Below are positions 1 through 12,100 of a DNA stretch of 64,000 nucleotides, in pieces; the first letter of the stretch is position 1; every line of letters begins with the position of its first letter. A program made the position numbers and the translations under genes. The notes beneath the pieces were generated by a model that did not search any database, was not told the origin of the DNA, and saw nothing but the letters and a program-made list of their open reading frames with translations. Source of the stretch: Setaria digitata (Eukaryota; Nematoda; Chromadorea; Rhabditida; Setariidae); NCBI GenBank assembly GCA_003640385.1, contig RCAB01000294.1:1-64000 (forward strand). The letters are read 5' to 3'.

Positions 1-420
1 TACGCTTTCCCAAAATCTTTCTTATTAACTTTTTCCTTTTCTTCCTTTCTTTTATATATCTTATATATATATATATATATCTTCCTTTCTTTTTTATTCT
101 CAAATTTCTACAAAAATACTATATATATATATATATACAAATATAAAAAAAATATGCATTTTAAATCCTTCACCATTACCATTATCATCACTGTTTGAAA
201 TTTTTTGAAATCACTGAAAAAAAAAAATGGTGCCTTTTGGATTTCTTTTTTGCGATATTGAAAAGATTAAGAACGACGGTAAGAAAGAAATATTAATGCA
301 GAAAAAAAAAAAAGAAAATTACGCTTTCCCAAAATCTTTCTTATTAACTTTTTCCTTTTCTTCCTTTCTTTTCTTTCTCTCTTTTTTTTTTTTTTTAATC
401 CTCAAATTTCTACAAAAATA
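1..420 (+). repeat. Diverged direct repeat of ~100 bp (1-115 and 320-420)
   Basis: The segment starting tacgctttcccaaaatc at position 1 recurs at about 321, and both copies end in ctcaaatttctacaaaaatac. The interiors differ: (AT)n in the first copy, (T)n/(CT)n in the second. The spacing is about 320 bp. It is either an old local duplication or another collapsed or expanded assembly block. Confidence 0.7.
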
Positions 421-816
421 CTATTTTGGATGAGAATTTTAGGAGAAAACGAAAAGAAAGATTTGTTGTTATTCAATTATACTAAATTTCTCTTTTTGCC
501 TTTCAATGATCAACTTTTTGTGCTAAATTTTACTGTTTATTTCAAATTAGTAATTTCGTAAACTCTTTTTTTTTTTCTTTCAAATAAATTATTGCTATAA
601 TTTTCCAGCTTTTGCAGTAGGTAAAATTTCACTGAAAGAGAAAGTATTAAATTGAAGCGATTTTTATTTTTTTTTTACTGTACTAATTGACCATTAAAAT
701 TAGTGAAATTACTTAAAATAAAGAAACCGGTAAAAAAAAAATTAAAATATTAGCATTAGTTAATACAAAAATTTCAAATGTGTTTAGATAATCGGATCTT
801 TTTTTTTTTTTTTTTT

Positions 817-1311
817 TTTGTATTCAGCAGTATAATTTTTACAGATTATTTAATGCAGAAAGAATAATTTTAATAATTTTCCCAAACGATCGTTTATTTA
901 AAATTAAAAGAAGAACTTCTCTTTCTTTTTTGCTATGCATTATTTTCATCATCATTCTTATATCCTATAAAAGCATCTGCACAATTTATGAAATTTAATT
1001 TTAAATGTTTTCAAACCAATAGTTTCATCTTTTTTTTTTTTTTTTAAACTGCATATAATTTANTTTGTATTCAGCAGTATAATTTTTACAGATTATTTAA
1101 TGCAGAAAGAATAATTTTAATAATTTTCCCAAACGATCGTTTATTTAAAATTAAAAGAAGAACTTCTCTTTCTTTTTTGCTATGCATTATTTTCATCATC
1201 ATTCTTATATCCTATAAAAGCATCTGCACAATTTATGAAATTTAATTTTAAATGTTTTCAAACCAATAGTTTCATCTTTTTTTTTTTTTTTTTAAACTGC
1301 ATATAATTTAT
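817..1311 (+). repeat. Near-identical ~246-bp direct duplication split by one N
   Basis: Bases 817-1062 and 1064-1311 match base for base apart from one unit of length in a poly-T run (16 against 17 T). A single undetermined base, n, sits exactly between them at 1063. The first copy stops at the N and the second continues into unique sequence. This is what two contigs with an unrecognised end overlap look like. A real recent tandem duplication is less likely because the only N in the window lies exactly on the junction. Confidence 0.9.
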
Positions 1312-2300
1312 GAAATCAAATTATGCTTTCTTAAAAAATAAAAACAATTTCACAAATTATTCCTGCATTATTTCATTTTTTTTCCTCACCATATGCAGTT
1401 ATCATTTAATTTTGTGCACCTTGTGAATTTTACAATTAAATTTAGAATTTACATTTTTTTTTTAAATTTACATTAAATTTTTTTTTTCTAGAAAAAAAAT
1501 ATATATATATTAAAGTGATGGGGTTAGAAGTTGAAGTAATACTGACCGTTAGAGATGGTGGTCCATCCATCTAGCGGTCATCTGATGGTCAGCGTTGTGT
1601 GTTGTTTTTTTCTTTTCTTTTTCGGTCATTTTTTCGCTATTATTAGCTTCCCATTGCTACTGCTATATGAAAAATAAATTCATCCATCTCTTCTCTATAA
1701 TTTAGCCATTGATTGTGGACATTGGGTTAGTTATATAGTGGACAGTGAAAATCAATCCTATTGGGAGGATAGAGGGCAAGTAGCCAACAAGAGGTCACTG
1801 TCAAAAGACTGTCCCCCATCTATGGGTTATTGTCCACTTTTCCTCCCCTTGTCCTATTCCTAATCCATCCATCTTTTTAACCCTAACATAATTCACTGAG
1901 TCCTTGCCATCATTTCTTATTCTTATTCCTCTTCCTGCTCCATTACCATTCTCTTCTTTTCTCCCATTAAATAAGCTAAAAAAAAAACAAAAGAAAAAAA
2001 TATACATATAATAAATATTATTATATTAAAAATATCTTCATCATTATTATCATCATCATATCTCATATAAAACAAAAACTCAAAATACTACCTATTTATT
2101 TTTTTTTCCTCTTATCATTTCCTCCTTCCTCTTCCTTATCATTTTCTTTCCCTTCCCTCTCTTTTCTACTTTTATTTTTCATTTCTATTCCTTAGCGTTG
2201 TTCCTTTTCTTTTCCTTTCCTTCCTGCTTATTTCTTCAAATTATTTCCCTCATCATCATCATTCTCCTTGATTAGTTCATCATTAAATATCATTTTTCTG

Positions 2301-5300
2301 ATGATTACATCTTCGTTTGCTTCCAATTTTGTCAGTAATTTCTCGAACAATTATTCCTATCCTAATATGACACCAAATCCGATCACTGCGGGTTACATAG
2401 CACCACCATCTTTGCACTATCCGGCTAATTACATCAATCCCAGCAATAATAATAATAGCAATAATAATAATAATAATGATAATGATAATAGCAATAACAA
2501 CAGCAGCTATGGTTGGACAGTTGCTGATACATCTTATCAACAATTAATACATCATTCTAATTTAAGTATTCGTCGAAGAAATGTAAGTTTTAATTCTCTT
2601 TTTTCCTTTTTCTAAAGTATTAAGTTGATGAAAGCAGAGCAGTTGTACAATGTGCTGATAAATTTGAATTAAAAAATTATCAATTTCCTTTATAAAGTTT
2701 AATAAGGTTTTGTAGATTTTTCATTTAAAAAAAAAAAAAAAGTGAAAATAATGACACAATTAATTTAAAGAAAAAAAAAAATAATTAGATAAAAGAGAGC
2801 CGACAAAATCTCTTACACTTATTTCGTTTTTTCTTTTATCATTTTTTTTTTTTAACTTTTTATTAATTTGTAGTTTGTGAAAGATTCCCTACTATTTAAT
2901 CTTTTAATTCGAGCAACATAATTGAGTGCTTACATCCAGAAAATTAAGTTTTCTCTACTTCTTCTCAATCTTTTATATTTGTTGCTTGCTCATTTATCAA
3001 GTTAAACATTTGTTTATCTATTTACTAATTTAAATCCTTGTTTGTTTATTTAGCATTTTGGAAATCGAACAGAAATTGCTTATTGTTTGATTGTCATTTG
3101 TAAAAATGATATCGGTTTAATTACACGCGTATCTTTATGCCAAACAGATTTTATCCCTTAGTTATTTAATTACATATGACAGTTGAAAAAGTGATATGAT
3201 AACGGTTAAATTTACGCAAAACAATATTTATTTCGTTTTTTTTTTTCCCCTCTCTCTACTCTCTCCTTTCTTCCTCTCCCTCTGTGTCTTATAATCAGTT
3301 ATTTAATAACAAAATAATAATAAATATTCGAATTTTTGACCAGAACTATCACCATTCTGTCATCATGTCCACTTCCAATGACCACAGCAACACTGACCGA
3401 TCCTTTTATCAATGCTACCAACGAACGATAACTTGATTCCCTGCTGGCTTCTTGTTGAAACAAATTTTTAGACTAAACAAAGTTAATTTTCACACAGATC
3501 TGTAACACCAATGTCGAAAAAATAAAATCCTTCAAAAAGAATTTTGTTTAAAGTTTTAAATTTTTCTTTTTAATTAATGTGAATTTTTTTTTTTGGTAAA
3601 TTATAAGAAAAGTAAAAATTGAAAATATAGAATTTAGTAACCTATGATGAACACTCACAAAAAAGAAAAAAAAGAAGTTTTTGATTTGAGGAATTGAATT
3701 TTGTAGAAAAAAATGACAATTTTTTCCCTATTTTTAAGTGTGATTTTACGAAATAATTTTTGGTAAATGCTTTTTTTTAGTTGCTTATTTACAACTGTGA
3801 AATTACTGGTGCATTTGTTTTCCCTGTCATTCATTTGTATTTACAGTGATATTAATCAAATGCAAAACTGAAAAAGAAACAGCTAATTGGGATTGAAAAA
3901 CATGAAAAAAAAAGATGTTTAAATAAATGCAGACAAACAGATATTGTGAATGGTGATGAAGCGAAAAGAAATGCTGGGAATATGAAAGTGTAATAAAAAT
4001 AGGAATGAAATTGAATATGAAAATGAAAGTTTTTTTTTTTGTTTTATTTCTCGAGAATTTTTCTTTCTTTCTTTCTTTTTTATTGCTCATTAAAAAACGA
4101 GGAAAAAAAAAGGGAACCGTATTCCATAGAATATCATATTTTAAAGAGATTAAAAAAAAGCCAGAAGAAGAGTTTTTTTTTTTAAAAAGCTAAAAAAAAA
4201 AACGGATTTTTAAAATACTAGACAAAATAGAACGAAAAGTATTCCGCTGGATACGGTATTATTTTAGTATGTGCATTTACATTTTTATTCATGAAAAATA
4301 AATAAAAAAAAAGAATTGAAAAAAGAGAATGATGGACGAAAAAATGGATCCAAATTGTTATATGTTTATTTATCTATTTTTTTTATTTTTTTTTTTTTAT
4401 GAATTTTTATTTTCTTACATTCAGTGCTGCGCATAATAGTTACGGTATTAGTGGAATATAAACTGTGTTAAAGTTAATTCAATCAATCAGTGCTACTGTC
4501 TGTGTTCATTTATTTGAATAAAAATAGAATTGAGAATGGAAAAAGAAAAAATTGAAAGAAATTTTCTTCTTCCTCTCTTCTTTTATTCGTCTTTTTCTTC
4601 GATTGTTTATGATATTGAGGAAGTTGAAAATCACTGATGGATTTACTCTGATTTGATTAACTTCACTGTATGCAATAAATTATTCCTTTTTTACTATTGA
4701 AAAAAAAAAAAAAAAAAAGTTAATAAGCAATATATTCTCAGGATATATTTTTTAATCATTTTATCATCTTGTTTCAGTGTTTACGCTTTTTTCTTTTCTT
4801 GGTTTTCTGAATGCTTAGATTCTATTAAAAGACTAATTAGTAATACTTTTCATATATTCAACTGTTTGCTTCAGGAATTTTGCACCTTTTCTTTTGCTTA
4901 AATAAACGAGAGATAGAATTAGTAATATTATAGGTAGATTGATGTTTAAAATATTATTGATAATTGTTATGTATATTATGAATTATGATAAGGCAGTGAA
5001 AATCACACATAGATCACTTTAATATTATAATGAAAATGTTGCTAAATTAAAAGGTTAATTTCCAAAATTCAGTATTTGTAGGCAAAAAAAAAAAAAAAAG
5101 GGAACGAAAAATTGAAAAATTACCTCATTTTTCTATCTCATTTAAACTAAAGCTTGACCCATTTATATCAAATGTGAAAGCAAGAAGATAAACTCTGCAG
5201 AAATCTTACAAGAAATGAAAATCTTTTCCGGAGAATGTTCCGTAAAGATAATTTGGAATGTAGAATTTTGATAACTTTGTTTCTTCATTTCGAATATATA

Positions 5301-6546
5301 TGGTGTAGTGGATATGAAATTTTTATCATCGTAGAAATATTATTCAGTGATACGATCTGTGACACATCTCTTTTTTTTGATAGTTGGAATTATTAAAGAA
5401 AAAATACAATTATTTCAACGTTACCATTCCATATTTCGATCATAAAATTTAATTTAATAAGATCATCTGTAATCTGTATATTTTCCTTTAGTCCGTTTAC
5501 GAAGTGAATCAATAAAGCTGATTTTTCTGTTCCGAAAAGCTAAAAAATTTCATGCTGCAAAATTTCGGTTCACTTTTATTTCACCCATTGCGAGAGTAAC
5601 CATTTATTTTGAAAGCCAAAATGCTAATAATCTTGCGATGAGTTTGAAATATTTTGGCTAAAAATGTCGCAAAATTTAAAATGCAACTTTTCTTTTTAAG
5701 AAAAAAAAAAAGAAAGTAAAATTAAACCTCAGAGGAACGATCGAATTTTACATTCACAAATTCATTCAACAAAATGTACTGTTATTATTCTCCAAACTTC
5801 TGGACCATTTTTATTTTTAACATATTATCAGTCATTTTTCATCTTTTACTTTCATTTACCAATTCATGGGTTATCAGTTGAAATGCCTTATCATCAAAGT
5901 TTTCCGCTCACTTTTTTTTGCAGAGCAAATTACATTCCTATCGTTGTAACTTATCACTGTTTGTTTGAGTTAGTGAAATAAATTAACCTTTGATATCTCA
6001 TTCATTGTTAACAATTTGATCATTCATTTTATGATATAGAGTTAAATTTTAAAATTATTTCTACATAAATACATTCTAATCCCAGTGTTAGCTAATAAGT
6101 AATGCTATTAAATCAGTCATATCTGTGGAAATTTTTGCTCTCATTTTCAAGTATTGTAAATTTTACGCCTTCAATTCAATTACGCATAGCGAAAAGCTAA
6201 CTGATTAGAATTTAAGTCCTTTAATTTAATCAATTAATTTTTTTAATTCTAATAAACTTAATACTAAATCATACAGCTTTATCGCAATTATCCTTATGCT
6301 TTTGTTTCTCATCTATGTTACATTCACATATCACTTCTTCTACACTTTTCTTTCACCGGAAGTAGCATTAACTCTTACTACCCACACGCACGCCCACACA
6401 TGCGCCCACATATACACCCACACATACGCCCACATCTTCATACTCTATTGAAATATGGAGAAATTAATGGTTATGAATAACACAGGACAACAAGCTGTTC
6501 GTTTAGCATACAGTGATCACCTACGCACACGCCCACACTTATACGT

Positions 6547-6586
<40 letters not shown>

Positions 6587-9080
6587 AGAGAGACATGCTC
6601 TTTTTGTTGCCACTTCGTAGCAAACTGCTTGTAGTCTTGTGGTGGTGGAGTACGGTAGTTTCTCACTGCTACTTCTTAGATTTTAACAATCTCAAAATTT
6701 TCATATTAAAATTTAAAAAAAAAAAAAAAAAAATGAGATTCCACTTAAATATTATTTAGTTTGTTACATTTTTGTGACGATAAAATTTATCGGATAGTTC
6801 AATCATTTTCCATTGCATATATATATATATATTTTTCGCGTAAAATAATTAATTAGTATTTTATATGTGAAAAATATTTTAGGAAAAATGAAATTAATTC
6901 AGGTATATTTATTGTTTAATCGATTTTTATTATGAATTGTGTAATTCTCAGTGTATCAAACATATATCATGATGCGATGAAATTATCCATTTTTGCATTC
7001 ATAAAACCGTATCCTTACGTTCAAATAATTATTATTATATTTTTATTTACGTGTAAAGTCTAGGGATGAAAGTTTTGTGCTGACTTTTTTGTGTTAGTTC
7101 AGACTAAATTATATCACTCACATACTCTTAACATCTTAAGTTAATCAATTATTTCAATTTTTAACTTTTCTCATTATCACCGTTATCATTATCTATCATC
7201 ATTGTTAAGATTACTCTTATCACACATTTGTCCATATCCAGCGATACTGGAAATTAATTAATCACAATATAATTTCCTCTTTTATTTTGTCTTTAAATCC
7301 TTTTTTTTTTCTCTTTTTAAATTAGATTATTCGTTTATTAAAATTCGTTTACTTGAAGTGCTATTCTTTACCGTACCCATTTTTCTTATATATTTTAGAA
7401 ATTTTCATCATAATTTTTCGCTATTTATTTATCCAGATGCTTCATAACTTACTAATTCAACTTGTTCCTCAGCAATCAGAAGAATTTACTTAACCGGTTC
7501 AACATATGTTGCTATTTAGTCTGGCATTATTTATTTATTTTTTTCCTCTATTTTAAATAAAAATTAATCTAATATTATTTATACAATATTCAGTTAGATT
7601 TTGACGTTGAAATGGATCCGTTGATATTATTTCCTGATAATTAATACATAATTAAAAGGAAAAGGATAGCATTTACACATAAATGTTAAATATTGTTTTT
7701 ATCACTTATCCAAAATTTATGGTATATATATGCCACTACTTTCTCGGCTACTGATTATCACTTAATTATCATTTCCATTAAAACAAATGAATTTTTCCTC
7801 CTCATTTTTTGTATCTTTATAATTTTCTCTTTTGTTATCTGCATATCATTTATCGCGCGCTGTCAATTTCGATCCTACAGAAAATTTCCACTACTATTTT
7901 CATAGATAAATGAAATTAAGTAAGCAAAAAAGAAAGGTGTTAAAATGTTGTTAATTAAAAGAATGATCAATTAATAATTTATATGAAACATATTTCAGAG
8001 GCAATCTGGAAAAGGTATCAACAACTTATCATCAACAGGATCATCAATGATGTATTCGGATAGTAATAATGGTGGCTATAATAGCTATCCATTAGATAAT
8101 ACTCAAATGATGATTCCACCAGCAACTCATGATACTTCAGCTCATGATATCACTAATAATACAGCAGTAGCAACAGCTTACTGGAATAATTCCAATTTGC
8201 CACAGCATAATCCGTATACTCAATTAATGTCTGGCAGGTATTTTCGAGATTTCATTTACGTTTATATATATATATTTTTTTTTTTCGCGAAAGAATTGTA
8301 GCTTTTATAATATGAATTTTTTAATAAAATGAAAAGTTTTTATCTTTTCTTTCCAAAAATCTAAATGTTGTTTTTGGAAGTTGTCAAAAATATCAACAAT
8401 TTGCAGTAGTAATCAATCCTTTTTATCATTTAAAAATTATCAGTAAATTGCAGTATTATTAACATTTTAACATAAATTAATATTTATATATTTCAGTTAC
8501 AATGGTACTATGCTACCGATGCATTCAACTACAGATGATGATTATGCGCGTTCCTTATCAGTTACTGCTTCTGTTGCTTATCCAGTTCCGGTTTCCGCTT
8601 CTGCAACGCCTGCAAACGGTGATGTTGTTGAAATTGGCAAGGTAAAAAATAGAAAAAGAATCTTGCTAAATATAGACTAACTACTGTAGTCACTGATTGA
8701 GACAGAACTTCAGATTTCATCTTCGAAAGCGAATCAATCTTCTTGCGAATTTGCTAGAAAGGATCGAACTTAATATATTGAATTAAAAATGGCGAGCACA
8801 TGTGATTGATATTGGCAAGAGTGATCTGAATGTTACAGTACCTCTAATTATGAGCACAATTGTCTTATATTACTTACTTAATTTACTGTTGTAATTGCAG
8901 TTATACGACAATGATAATAGTAATCCGGGTGTTACGGTACCTCCACCAATGTATTCAGCGCATCACAGTACCACATGTTATCCGCAGTATTTTCCTTCAT
9001 ATGTGCCTCCTGTATGTTTTTGTTGGGTTATTCTTGTTTTTTTTGACTTAACTGATTGTCTAGAAAATGAGGGCTTTCTT

Positions 9081-9115
<35 letters not shown>

Positions 9116-12100
9116 ATTAAACAATTTGAACTTTTTAATTTTTAAAAAATCAAATTTCATAAAATAAAAGAAGCTTGACAAATTCATTTTGTGTTTCCTG
9201 GATTTGTTATATTTTGCTAGCTAATTCTTTCTGTTTCTTTTTTTTTGCCTGAAAATTTTCACAAGTTATCATTCGTAATATTTTTAATAGAATTTGATGA
9301 TATGTGATTATCAATTTTGGGCATTTCAGTTTCAACCTGATGATAAACAAATGCCAGAAAGTTTAGCAAGCTCATATTTGGGTGGCACAACTGACATGAT
9401 GAGGCGAGATGATGTTGCTGCACCACCACTTCATTTCTATCCTCATCCATTGCAGGTTTACAAAATTTCCTTTTTTTTTTTCTTTCATATTTTAATTAAT
9501 AATTGAAATGCACAATCGGAACATCGAAATTAATTCTATGCTGAAAAAAGAATTTAAACAAATGCGGGGGGAGGGGGGGGAAAAAAAAGAAAAAAATGCT
9601 TTGAAATAGACATTTCTTTAATAATGTATATCTTCTCCTCCTATGTTTTTTTTTTTTTTCAATCTTTCAATTTCACAGAAATTCACGACTCTTTTTTTTT
9701 TTTCTTTTTTCTTTTCTTTTTCTTTAAACCTCGAAAATATTACAAATAAATTGCCTGTTATAGAGATATTTAAGATCATTTTACTATTATTTTATCATCA
9801 TCATCATCATCATTATTTCTTTCTTGTCATTAAATAAAATCAGTTCGATTAATCTTCCTTTGATACTGACTGATATTTTGATAGTTTTGTTTGGTTTATT
9901 TGCAACAATCATTAGCGCGGCATCCTTTTTATCATGTATCATCTGATCGGTCTATATGTAAATGAAGAAAACGATTGGCTTGTTAAACCAAGGAAAGAAA
10001 GGAAGAAGGTCAAATGTATTATGATTTTTGGTTTACAGCATGCTGCTCAGCAGGTGGTTGTTGGTTACAAACAATTTTAACTCTCATAATATATATATAC
10101 ATATATATATATTCTTTAAATATTCGAAAATTCATCTCTCTTCCCTCTCTCTGATTAGTTTTAGCTCTAATTAGAGTTAAAAAATTATTTTTAAAATTTT
10201 GAATAAATTTTTTTTTTTTTGAAAAAGAAGCACATGCCACTTTTTTTATTAGTAAAAAGAAAGAAATGAAGGGAGAAGAAGAAAAAGAAAAAAAAAACTA
10301 ATCGAATTGGAAAAAAAAATAATTGAATTTTTGTTTTGTTAATTTAAAATAAGCTTGTCAAACTGATTAATATTCTTTCTGAAATTAATATCAGAAAAAT
10401 ATGTTTATGACAGATATAAAAAAAAAAAAAAAAATCTAATAAATGACAAAATCGCATAAGCATTCATCGTTAAATCATCATGATCGTCATCATTCTTATC
10501 ATCACCGTCATTTTAGTCGTCAATTATCACCGCACATTACATTTATCACCCATATCACAATTATCACTGGCGTCATCAGTGTAATTCATCGTTATCATCA
10601 CTATCGCCATAATAGTCATCAGCATTATAGTTACTCTTATCATTGTCTTTCATCATTGTCATCATGAACTATTATAATCACTATTCTCATTAACATGATT
10701 ATTGTAAAATCATTCAAATCTTTTTATTAATTTAATTTTTCCTAACATTCTCACTGTTTCATTCTATTTCATTTTATCTTTATTCATATTTTGTGCTCTA
10801 TTACTGTTCATTTTCAATTGAAATTTAAATTTCAAGCATTAACAACTGCGTCTAATAAAAAAAGAGATGCCATCCGTCCTTGCTGGATGGCTGTCAAAAA
10901 AGTTTTTTTTCTATTTTCTTTTTTTTCATCTTGCAAAACATTTGTTAATTAAATAAAATCCAGAATTGTTTATTTTTCCAAAAAAGAAAAAGAACTTTTA
11001 TGGATTTCAAAAAATTTTCAACAAGCTTTTCTGGATTATTGTAGCAGATTTACAAAATATTTTGTGATCTACAATTCCTTTTTTCGTTTTCTTTTTTTTT
11101 CTTCTTTTCTCAAATTATGAAACATTTATGCATGATAATAAGAAAAAAAACAATTATGATCGATAATTGCATTTATTAATTTCCAATTTTTGCAATTAAT
11201 AACTTTCTGGAAAAAAAAACAACTAATTATAGCCTTCATTGCTAATTGATATGAATTGTAAGTGCTTCAGTTTCACTCATCTCCGCGATCAGTCGGTCCA
11301 ATCCTCCTACCGCTCGTTCCCTCGAAGAAATCCCCCAAACATCTGTTTCCTTATTTGTGATAGTAATGTTTCCTGCTCCCAATTCCTTTCCCGAAGCCTT
11401 CAGACATCTTTGTTCTAAAGATTCTTTCTTCTCATCCATTATTTATCATTTCCCATTCATCGTTCATTTACTCATTTCTATTCGTACTGCTTTACTACTA
11501 AACTAATATGATAATTAATTATTTCGGTGGAGAATTCACAGCCAGCAGCAGCAGCAGAAATAACAATAACAAATAATAAATAACATTTTTGATAACAAAT
11601 AATTTGCAGAAGTAAACTTTGATATTAACAATAAATCATTAACGTTACTCTACTATTCTGAACTTAACAATAATCAGCTAACAATACTGTTAATGATAAT
11701 GATGATGATTAGCAGTAAGCTTCAAGTTAATAAGAGTTATCGTTTTTGTTCAATTCAATTCAGTATTGTCTTTTTGTTTTAAGAAAAAAGGGAAAAAGGG
11801 AAAGATGAAATTTTAGAGAGTTGAAAGTAGTAAAAAAAAAGTGAGATCATAAAAGATTTGTTTGTTTGTTTGTTTTTTTTTTCAAAGAAAAAAGAAATAC
11901 TATTTTAAAGAAGTTGAAAATGGAACAACGAAGTTTTTATATTGTCATTATGAAATAAGTTTGAATTTCTAAAACCTGAAAGCAGTACGCAAATATTTCA
12001 ATTGCTTAGAAAAAAGAAAAAAGAGATTAAAATTTAAATCATATAGGTTAGATGTAAAGCTTTAAAAACTTGCGAATGGAGGAAATATTAGTAAGGTCCA

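Larger units (their letters stand above)
1..2300. other. 5' flank of the E-protein gene, low complexity
   Basis: No coding exon is supported here. The stretch holds (AT)n runs near 61-140 and 1500-1510, poly-T and poly-A tracts, an imperfect 100-bp repeat (1-115 against 320-420), a near-identical duplication around the N at 1063, and an imperfect inverted repeat at 1544-1579. From about 2095 to 2260 the + strand is almost pure pyrimidine and runs into the first coding exon. It could serve as promoter-proximal sequence or as the polypyrimidine tract of a trans-splice acceptor (attag at 2271-2275). Upstream exons cannot be excluded. Confidence 0.6.

Noticed and set aside
2283..2543. Poly-Ile ORF on -
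   Set aside because: Antisense shadow of the poly-Asn codons of E-protein exon 1.
4005..4193. Overlapping short ORFs on both strands
   Set aside because: Driven by poly-T/poly-A runs in E-protein intron 1, with no flanking splice sites.
10443..10667. 74-codon His/Ser-rich ORF on +
   Set aside because: Produced by a TCATCA-type simple repeat in an E-protein intron. It has no acceptor or donor in phase.
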